Of a stretch of 64,000 nt of DNA, positions 23,401 to 35,400 are shown piece after piece. The notes below the pieces were generated by a model that saw nothing but the letters and a program-made list of their open reading frames with translations, was not told where the DNA came from and ran no database searches. Location: the NCBI GenBank assembly GCA_039583875.1, contig CM077150.1, positions 48,808,261-48,872,260 on the forward strand, read 5' to 3'. A program made the translations under genes and the position numbers. Each line of letters opens with the position of its first letter. The first letter of the stretch is position 1. The stretch is from Platanthera guangdongensis. Its lineage: Eukaryota > Streptophyta > Magnoliopsida > Asparagales > Orchidaceae.

Positions 23401-26400
23401 GCACCGCTTTCCATCCCCAGACAGATGGACAGACTAAGCGCGCAAATAGGACTTTGGAAGATTTGTTACGGATGTGCATACTGAACTTTGGAGGGAAGTG
23501 AGAGAAATATATCACCCTTGTGGAGTTCTCCTACAATAACAGTTTTCACACTAGTATTGAGATGACACCGTTCGAGGCCCTCTATGGTAGGCATTGTCGA
23601 ACACCGTTGTGTTGGGCTGAGAGTGAAGAAAGATCTACCATCAGGTAATCATGAATTGATAAGACCACTGATAAGATCAAGCTCATTCAAGAGCGTATGA
23701 AGACATCTCAGGATCGTCATGCCAAGTATCATGATCAGAAGCACAGGTCAGTAGAATTCAGTGTTGGAGACTACGTTTATCTGAAGGTCAGACCAGTCAG
23801 AGGAGTCTCTAGAATAAAGCGGATGAAGAAACTGAACCCCAGATTCGTTGGTCCTTTTGAGGTACTGGAAAGAGTTGGTGAGGTTGTATTTAGGTTGGCC
23901 TTACCTGAGGAAATGAGTGGTGTACATGATGTATTCCACGTCTCCTATCTGAGGAGAGCAGTTAGAGATTCCAGTCAGATCATCAGTACCAAGGAAGCAC
24001 CAATCGAGACAGATCTTAGTATTGGGGTTAGACCAGTCAGAATTGTGGATTCAAGATTACAGAAGCTCAGGAATAGAGAGATTCACATGGTCAAAGTACT
24101 TTGGATGAATTGTGGCCGACCAGAGTATACTTGGGAGCGAGAGGATGAGCTTAAGAGTAATGCAGATTATACTTTCCTCTTTGATTCAGGTATGATTACA
24201 ATTTTCGATGACGAAAATTTTTATTAGGAGGGGAGATTTGTAACATCCGTAAAATTTGACGCAAAAATTTATTTAAATTGTAGGATCGAGTCGCGACGGA
24301 TTTTGATCGAAGCAGCGTGTCGCCAAGGTACAATGTTATTTGCCTAAAGGGTCGCGTTCGTTAATTTGTAATTTATCTCAGTTGTAGTGGTAGTGAGACG
24401 TCTTTTATATTAGTAGTGATGCGCGGCAAAAAAATTTGTTTATGTTCAAAGGCGTTAGTGTGGAGTGGGTTGTGTATAGCAAGAATTATCAGTTTTGGGT
24501 GGAATTAGTGGTGCCAATAGCAAGGCTCACCCTTTTCCTCTAGCGGTTATTTTTTCAATCCCGCACTATGCCGATAGGTTAAAACCCGCTCGCCCGTAAA
24601 CTTTAATCTCATAACCCATGCTCACAGGAGAAAACCGCAAGTTGTTTCTCCGTGCCTTCTGTCTCCCGCAAGCGACGAACAGCAGCATCCGCTGCCCTAC
24701 CGCCGCCCATTCCCCACTCCATTTCTCATCGTAAGCTCGTCCTCCTTCCTCTACGGGCGCCGGTGTGTGCTCTCCTTCCTTTCTTTGTCGTGGAAGAATC
24801 GGTTTCAACCCTAACCGGTGGAAACAAGAGTGTCGAGGTTTGTTTTGGTTCCGGTGAGTTTTGTTCCTCTCTAGTCTCCATTTATTCGTGGAAATCCTTC
24901 TAGTTGGAGGTTTATTCTATACTAATTTCTCATTTTCTTTTATTGCCCTAGTTAGGGTTTGAAGTTCGTTATCCACCGCGAATTTGGAGTTGGTTGTGAG
25001 ACTTAATCACTCTCACGTAGAGGTGTTGCTTGAATTGCAGATTTTGGTGGCCTCGAGGCAAGGCTTCAGAAGTTCGCAGTGGTCAGTTTCTCCTTCGAAA
25101 AAGCAAATGTCGCTGCGCCGAGTGTACGAGCGTCGCACCACCACTGTAAGGAATTCTAATTCTTGTTAGTTAGACGTATCAAAGAATTATTTTTGTGTTA
25201 CACAAGTGTAAATTTCGTATATGCACTATAACCATGTCTAGATAAGTGCGATGGTAGGAAAACTGTCGCGGAAGTAGTTGAAGGGCATCACCCCCTTTCC
25301 AAGATCCGAATAGTCAGATAATGTAAGCAATGTTAGGCACGAAACTTTTTATCTAAGTTAGGGCGTGAATGTCCTTTCTAGTCGACCACAAGAAAAGCAA
25401 GGGTCCCTCAGTAATACACCAAGCGATGTCCCAAGCAGAGTAGCATAAGACCGAAAAAGGGTCAGTAAGCACGCATAAGTCTCCTCGTGTTAGGTAGAGG
25501 CGCACTACATTTCTCATAGGGCATATGAAATCCTATGAGTAGTAGAGTCTTGTGAGTTGACTGCCTTTTGAGACAGTTAGTATATTCGAGACCGTGTCCG
25601 CGCGACACCAGAACAATTGCGTTCGTCAGATGATCTCGGGTCGTCAGATTTCAGTTGCGCGTTAGGAGCTACTTTGTCTGGAGTCTTTCAAGTAGAAGTG
25701 CTGAATAGAAGCCACCTAGAACTCAATCATAGACCTGACGTGAGACAGCGCACTAGTTAGTGAACACCGGGGCTTGGGTAAATAGAATGAAAGTTCATGA
25801 ATGTAGAACGAGTAGGTTCGTTGACCAGGAAGCATTGTAAACGCATGCATATCATCTAGCATAAAGATTTTAAAGAACAAAACTATTTTTCAAAAGGGCA
25901 TGCATTTATCATTTAAGGAAAAGTTTTTTTAGTGTCACTAGGAGGAGTTATTTTTCCTTACTCTGACTTCTCGTGGACAATGTTTTTTATAGGTGACGCA
26001 GGTGGGAAACTACACCTAGGATGAGAATCCTAGCGGTGTCAGTTTGTAGTTGTTTTCCCTTTTCAGTTCTCTTTCTTTCAGTATACACATGTAATCTTGG
26101 ATATTGTATTTGGCTAATGTTTGGAAGATCATGTATCAGATTGGTTATGTTACTTCATGTTTTCAGTACTTTCATTTTAATTCATGTTTTGCGGCTCTGT
26201 GAATCCAGTGTGCAGGTATGTGTTTACCCTTAGTTTTCCTTCATAGCTTCCGTTGTAAGTCTAAAATTTTTAGTAGCTTATGCTTTATACCTGCTGTGTA
26301 CTAGTTTTGATATTGTTTTCTAGTTCTCTTTATATCGCTGATCCGGCTGGATGACTGATTATTGTAAAACTGGGAAGGGGTGATACAAGATCTCCATGAA

Positions 26401-29400
26401 AAAAAGCATTCTTCGCATCTAGTTAGTGCAACCTCCATCCACCATTCACCGCCAAGCTGATCAGAGTCTTAACGGTGCTCATCTTCGCAACGAGTGCAAA
26501 TGTCTCGTCATAATCAATGTCATAGGTCTGACTGTATCCCTTGGCAACCAATCGAGCCTTGTATCGCTCGACCCGTCCCTCTGGGTTCTGCTTCACAGTG
26601 AACACCCATTTGCACCTAACGACCTTCTTATCCTTTGGCATGTTCCAACTCCCAAGACTCTTTCTTCTCAACAGCCCTCATCTCTTTCTTCATCGATGTC
26701 TTCCACTTTGGATCGTTTTTGGTAACCTGTCAATTGTTTGGTACAATAATACTATCCAACGATGCAATCCAACATGTATTGTGGGAGAAGCAGCTCAAAT
26801 TTTTTTAAGGTAAAAAAAGTTTGAGATTATATATTTCAAACCCATATATATAACTGAGCCACCACGCTCCAAGGGTGCGAGCGTCAAAACACCGTTTCGT
26901 TGCGGCACTGTCATGATCGGGGTACTATCGCGGCAGTACGGAAGGACCCCGTGCACTCCCTCTCATATATAATCACATAATGTTTAATGTTTTTATTAAA
27001 ACTGATGTTACGTTATTATTATATAGAGTATGGTGTTCATATATGAAAACCCAAAGAAATATTGCAATATCTTAAATCCCGCTGAAGAACAGTGGACAGC
27101 GGCACTGTTCAGTCGCCCAACAGTATCTATTTATATATATACATAACTTGTATATATTTAAAAGGGAATTGTTAAAGGCAGCCCTTATTTGGCTTGTGGC
27201 AGCCCAATATTTTTAAGTAAATCCTATTCTTTTTCAGGTGTAATACTAAACCTAATGGCAGCCCTTATATTACATTTTTCCTATTCCAAGTTTTTTCATT
27301 CACGAAATCCCCCGCTCGCCCTAGCCGATCCACCGATTCCTCTCATCCATAGTCGCCCGACCTCCTCCAACGCCTCCAGCAACCGGGCCGCCGCCGCCGC
27401 CGCTCTACTTCTCGGACGCATTCACCTCTGTTGCCGCCCGACCTCCTCCAGCAACTGGGTCGCCGCCCGACCTCCTCCAGCAACTGGATCGCCGCCCGAC
27501 CTCGTCCAGCAATTGGATCGCCTCCCGACCTTGTCCAGCAACTGGATCACCGCCCGACCTCCTCCAGTAACCCTTCTCTCGCCGCCGTCGCCGGAGTAGA
27601 TGGCCGGACATGGGATTCCCCCTCTTCCAGTCGTACCCGACCCAGTGGTTCATATTCCAGCAACTCCATCAAGTCCAGCAACTCCATCACTTTCCCCCTC
27701 TTCCAGTCGGACCAGACATGCAGTGGAAAAGACTCTCAACACTCCAACAACTCCTTTCTCGCCGCCGCCGCCGCCGGTGAGCTTCGGTACATTCAAAACC
27801 CTATCTAGAAATTTTTTTTGGTGAATGAAAAAATGTTAAACAAATTTTATTTTTTATTTACATGGTCTTTTTAGTGTGATTTTTGATTTTGTATTATAGA
27901 TTCCGTAGATGGAGGTGTTGGGAGAAGTTTAATACCGTTTTCATATATAGATTTGAGTGTGCACTTCACTACGAGCATGTCATTTTCATCCAAAAATGAT
28001 TTAGTTTCTTGGGCACGCAATATTGCTAGAAATCTTGAATTTGTGATCACCATTAAGAGTGTTGATAAGTTAACATCTAGAAGCAGACTGAGAGTACTGC
28101 TAGGGTGTGATAGAGGTGGCTGCAAACGGGATAGTCAGAGTGCAAACAACCAGACTAACAAGAATATGCGGAAATCTTCTTCCAAACGTTGTGGGTGCCC
28201 TTTCACATTGAAAGGTGTAAGGAATGCAAGTTGTACTGAGTGGGTTGTTAATGTGAAATGTGGTGTTCATAATCATGAGTTAGTTCACCTAGAAGCTCAT
28301 TCTTGTGCTGGTCGGTTAAGTAAGGACAATATACTTACTATGTTTCAAATTTATTCCCTTCAAATCATAGTATTTAATTTTGTCTCATTCAAAAAATTTA
28401 TATTTTTTTTTAAAAAAATTTGGGCTGCCATTAACAAATTTGTCTGTTTGTGTAAAAACTTGATTTGCCATTATCACTGAGCTGCCACTAGCCAAATAAG
28501 GGCTGCCTTTAACAATTCCCATTTAAAAACGTAAAAAAACGGTAAAGTACTCAGGCAATCAACATTGGAGGCCGTCATCCCTGGCAAACACTGTTCACAG
28601 GCTTATTGTCTTATTTAATAGCATAGATTGTATATGCATACATATATGTGCATATATATGTATATAGTTAAATTTTAATTCAATTTAGCTGCTTCCAATA
28701 AAAACTAAAGATAACAAATAAAATTAAAAATTAAAAATAAATAATAAACATAATTAATCCATGATTCAACATAATAATTAATCCATTTAGTTTTTTATAA
28801 CCACCTGTATTGAATTCCATCCGATTCCTGCCAAATAGGCTTTGAATTGAATATGACATGAATAAACTATTTAAAAAGACCCAATAACAAGGACCAGCTA
28901 GAGCTAGAGCTCACCATCTGTTTAGGTTTTAGGCTCTATTTGTTTGGGCGTTTTGCTGCTCCGTTTTGGACAAACGCCGCCGGAAGGAGGGTAAACAAAT
29001 GAACCTCCGGCGGCGTTTCCTCTGTTTCCACCCGCCGGCCTTGAGAAACGCCCCCAAAAAGCTCCTTTTGGAGCAGCCACCTCCCCCCTCCGTTTCGAAT
29101 ACTCCGTTTCCACCCGCCAGATCGACCCGCCACCGCCGAACCAAATGAAGTCATAGTCTCACATCTTAGAATGTGATTGTTTCTCCTTCGCTTTATATAT
29201 GTGTGCAAATATTTGTATGTATGTGAGGGATATAAATAAAATAATTTCATTTTATTTCTCCATTAGTATTTTTTTACATGTTATCAGAGTTAAGAGTCAA
29301 ATGCAGTTCTAAAATTTTCTTTCGCTTGTCTCAAGCGCCTAGTTTTGCAGCCTAGAGACTTCCATCGGTCTCATTTTGTGCTGCCCACCACTTCCTCCCC

Positions 29401-32400
29401 CTCATTTTCTCTGCATGTTTCTACGCATCCTGCCTCTTTGCTTTTATAGATTATTTGGCGCCTCGATGGGACCCGCTGCCGATTCTTTGTCCATCAGAGC
29501 GCTGTACTCAATGTTCTAAGTGTGTGGCTTGCTTCTCTGCTCCTGTCACCACTCCTCAGCTCTTTTCACACGATCCTCTATCTGCCAACTAGATCTCCTG
29601 CTTGGCTCATTTGCCAACATCTGCAGGTTGTGGTCTCCTTCTGTTTGTTGGAGCGCTTGTCTGATCCTTTGTCCGCCAAAGAGATTGCATGTCTGCATCC
29701 TCTTCTCGTGTGATCCTATTCCCGCGTGATTGTGCACGGTTAGACTCGTGATCGTGCACGGTCTATGCAAACCTAGAGGGAAAATATGCTCCGCACACGG
29801 TCGTGTGCCACACCACCCCGCCATCCAGTTTTATTACCGTTAACCCGCCCGTGTGCAGTCGCACAATCGTGAATGAAAAAGCTCATGGGTAGGGGGGGGG
29901 GGAACTTTGTTTTCAGTGTGGACCTAAGGTTTGATTGTGCAGGATCAGGCACAAATGGTGTATGGGCATGCACAAAATGGCGCACGGGCGTGCGTGTTCT
30001 CAGAAAATGACTAAAACATGAATTAACAAGGAGAATGGTGGAAACCTGGGGTGCACGACCGTGCAACTCGAAGTGCACGGCCATGCATCTCAAAGTGCAC
30101 GACCGTCCAAAAATTATCTAATGCACCAGGATTAATGTCTGCTCTAAATGTGCCTGGTATTAGACATTGACAAATCTTTGTAATATCACATAATTATAGC
30201 ATAAATTTTGAGAAATAAAAGATGAAGTAGAACAATATACATTCAGAAATAACAATATAAAAACAGTTATCAGAAGGGCCCCAATGGTGTCGTAGTGGGT
30301 GGGCCAACGAACAACTCCAGGTATGAGACATGGAGGGCATTGTAAAGCCGGTCCTTGACCGAAAGCTTGAGCTGGTAGTCTATTTCACCAATTCGCTACA
30401 ACAAATGAAATGACCCATTGTACTTGGAGCTCAACCCGTTGTACTTGTGGTCCAACTTATGGTCGGTGGCCTTTGCGAGTGATGTATGGCGTTAAGGGCG
30501 GTATTTCAGCCACAGACACTCACCCTCAACAAAGAGAAGATTGTGGCATCCACGGTTGTAAGCATTTTTTATGCGTGCTTGAGCCTCAAGGAGCTACTCT
30601 GCGCAAGTAGAGTGAAGCTGGTCGCAAATCTGAAGTTCTGTTCACAACCTTCGTGAGGAAGGTGTGCCACCATAAGTCAGTAGATGATGTAGATCCCTCC
30701 TATAGCTAAAGGCGGAAGGGGTAGTCTGCAGAGAATTGTGGTATGAGATATTATAGCAATACTTCTCCAGGGAAGTCAACGAACTCATTCCCTTGGGCGA
30801 TCCTCTGTGATATTATGAAATTACATTTCATCCATATGGTTGACAACCTCAGTCTGACTATTTGATTGGGGTTGGTCAGCTGAGGAAGAAGTTAGCTTGG
30901 TATTGTAAAGGGTGAAGAGCTCCTTCCAAAAATAACCAGTGAGGAGCTTATCATACTTAAATACGATACTCTTAGGAAGGCCATGTAGGTTCAAGCAGGG
31001 AAAAAGGAGTGCCAGGCACAATCAAGAAAGAAAAAACAGAGAAGACAAGTTATTTTTGGATGCTTAAAACTTCATTGTTCTCTCTTCTTTATATAGCAAA
31101 AAAAACAGCAGTTACACGTAACTATAACAGTTACAAGCTAAATATTTAAAGTAAAATAAATCCTATTTATGGTAATAACTAGGAGCTATGAAACGGTAAC
31201 CGAAATAGCATAGGCTATTATTAGGAGAAGTGAAACTCTTGGGCAATATTAATGGACCATCAAGGATTATTTCCAACATACTCCCTCCTAATCCGGATGT
31301 GTCCCAAGGTTGCGAACTCCTAACAGGTGTCGCAATGTTGCTAGCTTTGCTGCTGGCAAAGCCTTCGTCAGCGAATCCGCACGTTGCTCATCTGTGCGAA
31401 CAAACTCCACCATGATCTGCCCTCCCTCGATGCATTCACGTATGAAGTGAAATCTTGTGTCGATATGCTTGCTGCGTCCGTGGAATACGGGATTCTTCAT
31501 TAATGCGATCGCGGACTTATTGTCAACAAATAGCTTTACCGTATCGCTCTTTTTTCCAGTCAGTTCGCCCAACAAACTTTTGATCCATAGTGCCTGACAT
31601 GCTGCTGCTGTTGCCGCCATGAACTCGGCTTCACATGATGACAAAGCAACTGTTTTCTGCTTCTGCGAGGTCCATGACACTAAGCATTCATTGACATAGA
31701 ATGCCATGCCACCGGTACTCTTCCGGTCATCGTTGTCGCCGGCTAGATCACTGTCCGTGTACCCCGTGATCACCTCATCATCTCCTCCTCTGGTATACAA
31801 AAGACCATAGCCCATAGTCCCTTTCACATACCTGAGGATCTGCTTGACCGCCTTATGATGCATCATTGTAGGCCTTTCCATGAACCTGCTCAACACACCG
31901 ACAGAAAAGGAGAGGTCTGGCCGTGTGTGAAGTAGGTACCTGAGGCAACCAATAACACGACGATATTCTGTTGCATCCACTGGTTGTCCCTCATGATCCT
32001 TGTGTAGTTGTGATCTTGGTTCCATAGGAAGCTTGGTAGGATTACAATCAACCATCCCGTATTGAGTCAACAACTTCTTGGCATATGCTTCCTGCTTGAT
32101 TGAGATGTCGTCTTCTCCTTGTTTGACCTCAATCCCGAGATAGTAATTGAGCAATCCAAGATCACACATCTCGAATTCAGACATCATTTGTCTCTTGAAA
32201 ACCGCAATCGCACCTGGGTCTTCTCCTGTCACAATGAGGTCATCGACATATACACCGACAATGACCCCTGCTCGACCTTTACCTCTCGTATACACAGCTT
32301 GTTCTTGGATACATTTTACAAGACCGAGTTGCTTCAAACTTTTATCAAGTCGTACATTCCAGGCCCGTGGTGCCTGTCGGAGCCCGTAGAGTGCCTTGCT

Positions 32401-35400
32401 CAATCTTAACACCAAATGTTCCTTGTCCTTCACTATGAATCCCTCCGGCTGAGCTACATATACTTCTTCCTCGAGCTCCCCATTCAAGAAAGCTGACTTG
32501 ACATCGAGATGGTGAACTTGCCAGCCACGATTGGCAGCAATGGAAAGAATGACGCGCACGGTGTCGAGTCTGGCCACTGGTGCAAACACCTCCTCGAAAT
32601 CAACTCCTTGTCGTTGTACATACCCTTTCGCGACTAGCCTTGCTTTGTGCTTGATCACGTCTCCATCCGAGTTCTTCTTTAGTTTGTAAACCCATTTGAG
32701 CCCAATTGGCTTGTGTCCAATCGGTAGCTCTACGAGGGACCAAGTCTTATTTTTCTCAATAGACTCAATCTCCTTGGCCATAGCGTCCTCCCAAACTTGC
32801 TGCCCGACGGCCTCATGGTAGTGGGATGGCTCCTCCATCTCCACGAGCATGACCTCTCCTTCCATGTCAAGTTGCACTCTTGGAGCATCTCTCAGAATGT
32901 CGTCGATATGCCTGTAACGAACATGTTCGTCATCAGTGCTGCTGCTCCCTCCTGATAGAGGTGTGGTCACAACCGAATCAGGTGTGGCGAGATCATCTGC
33001 CAACGATCCAGTGGACGTCGTCACCATCGGGGAGATTGCTGTCGTGAGTGTTGTAGTACGCATCCCAGTCGCTGGTCCTTCCGGGGACATCTCGTCGGCC
33101 AGTGGAGTTGATGAAGTGGCTTGGTGAACAGGTGTTGTAGGCGTTGATTCGCCTGCCATACCACCCATAGGCGGCGTAAAGTTGCCATATATCAACTCAG
33201 TGCCGCATTCCTCCTCGACAACAAAACAAGGAGGATCCCCGTCTCATGTACCTGTACTCCAGCACCACTTCACATTTTCTTCAAATTTTACATCACGACT
33301 TACATGGATTTTTCCACCCCGTGGATCAAACAGACGGTGCGCCTTGCAGCCATCCTCAACGCCAAGGTACATCATCGACTGGCTTCGATCGTCGAGTTTC
33401 TTTAGATGTGGCGATGTCACCTTCGCGTGCGCTGTGCATCCAAACACACGAAGATGTCCCAGATGTGGCTTCCTTCCGTTCCGGGCCTCAAACGGAGTTC
33501 GTTCGCCAAGCGCCTTTGTTGGCAAGCGGTTCAACAGGTACACCGCATGCCGTACCGCCTCTCCCCAAAATCTCCCTGGCACGTTCATACTTTTGAGAAG
33601 AGATCTCGCCATCGCCATCACCGTCCTGTTCCTCCGCTCCACCACACTGTTTTGTTGTGGCGTGTATGGCGCGGTAATGTGTCGTTCGATCCCGGCCCCC
33701 TCGCAGAACTGGTTGAATTCAGTGGAGAGGAACTCCCCACCGCGATCAGTCCTCAGCGTCTTGATGCTTTGTTCGCTCGTGTTCTCGACCTTCAACTTGA
33801 ATTTTTGGAACACAGAGCAAGCTTGATCCTTCGTCTTGATCACGTACAGCCACATCCACCTGGAGTAATCATTGACTATTAACATGAAGTAACTATTACC
33901 GGCGAGGCTCGAAGGTGTAATCGGACCGCAGAGATCAGCATGTACTAGCTCAAGCGGCTTCTCCGCCCTGAAACTTCCCGTCGTAGGGAACGGTTGTCTC
34001 GCCTGCTTTGCCACCAAACATCCTTGGCATATCTGGTTCGGGTGTGTGATCGACGGCACGCCCACCGCCATCTTCTTGTCAACAAGGAACTTCATGTCGT
34101 GGAAGTTGACATGGCCAAGTCTGGCATGCCAAAGCCACGCTGGATCTTCAAGATTTACCAGGAGACACACCGCCTCCCCTTGATGCAAATCAATTTTGTA
34201 GAGACGATTTGGAGTGCGTCTCACCTTCATGAGTAGCCTCGTATGACATTTGTCGAGCACCAGCAAGGTATCCTCATCCATGATCACCTTGTGTCCGGTC
34301 TCGGTTAGTTGTCCGAGACTCACGATGTTGCTTCGGAGCTTCGGGATATAGTATACCTCCTGAAGTAGCCATGGATCGCCATTTCTACAGGAAAATAGAA
34401 TTGAACCCTTACCCATGATTTGCACTGCAGAGCCGTCGCCGAATTTGACCTTACCGGTGACATTCTCGTCCAGCTCGCGGAACTTCGCCTTATCACTGGT
34501 CATGTGGTTGCTCGCCCTGTTGTCCAGGTACCAGACATGACAGGGGGTAACATTCTCCTCCGGCCTCGTTTTCTCCTCGCTCAGTAGGACGGCATCCTGC
34601 TGCTCCTGTTCTTTCGACGTTATCACCTCCGACACCGCGAGCATTAGGGCCTGCTCGGTGTCGTCCGCACAGGTGAGGTGTGTTTCCTCCTCCTTCTTCG
34701 GGACCCTGCATTCAGATGCATAATGGCCCATCTTGTCACAGTTAAAACAACGAATGTGACTCTTGTCACGGCCACCGCCGCTGGAGCCACTCATGTCATT
34801 TTTGCTTTGCGTCCAACTGCGACCGCCCTTGCCACGCCCTCTGCCGCGACCACGTCCACTCCAGCCGTGGTTGCTGTTGTCTGCAAGAGCATGGGATTTT
34901 CCATCCCTCTCTTGTCGCGTTTGCCACTCTTCCCGAGTGAGCAAAAGTTGGCCGTCGCCTTTGCCATTTCTGCTGGTTGTGTGCGGGCGTGTTCGTTCTT
35001 CATAGGCTTTCAGCCGCCCCACAGCTTCCTCGAATGACATAGTGTCGAAGTCATAGAACTGCTCAATCCCGGCGATCACGTTCAAGAAACGATCCGGCAC
35101 TGTGTCGAAAAGTTTTTTGACTAGTGCGGCGCCGTCGAGCGTCGCCCCCAGGTTTGCATACCTGACGCACATGCTGTTGAGCCTTCCAGCGTAGAGTTCC
35201 CAGGTTTCGTCCTCATGCATGCGCATGACGTCGAACTCATTCCTCAACGTCTGCAGCCGTGCGTTCTTGACGCGATCCGCGCCAATGAACCTTGTCTTGA
35301 GGCAATCCCAAACATCTTTCGCAGTTTTCTTCATCGCCACCTGCATCAGGAGGCCCTCCGGGAGTGCTTGGAAAAGATGCGACCTTGCCTTCTTGTTCTT

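Larger units (their letters stand above)
17088..26387 (+). mobile_element. Ty3/gypsy LTR retrotransposon T (chromovirus, Tekay/Del-like), complete ends
   Basis: 9300 bp with LTRs of 2151 and 2149 bp and the exact target duplication AGATC (17083-17087 and 26388-26392). Order on the plus strand: gag, protease, RT, RNase H, integrase, chromodomain-like tail. This order and the long LTRs fit the Tekay/Del chromoviruses. It is inserted in the RT gene of copia relic S inside the formin intron. Stops and frameshifts are spread along the frame; LTR difference is several percent by eye. Confidence 0.93.
27164..28520 (+). mobile_element. TIR transposon (MULE-like) carrying a FAR1-type exon
   Basis: 1357 bp with long near-perfect terminal inverted repeats: GGGAATTGTTAAAGGCAGCC then CTTATTTGGCT, then a further similar GTGGCAGC. 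Flanked by the 8-bp duplication ATTTAAAA (27156-27163 and 28521-28528). It contains a GC-rich exon-like part with 29-bp tandem repeats and a second exon with a FAR1/MULE DNA-binding domain. Long TIRs plus this domain point to the Mutator superfamily, though 8 bp would also suit hAT. Confidence 0.8.

Noticed and set aside
28931..29150. Possible MITE with GC-rich centre
   Set aside because: End sequences match at only about 12 of 17 positions and no clear target duplication was found.
29520..30093. Short overlapping frames on both strands
   Set aside because: No domain; low-complexity GTGCACG region and possible retroelement leader explain them.
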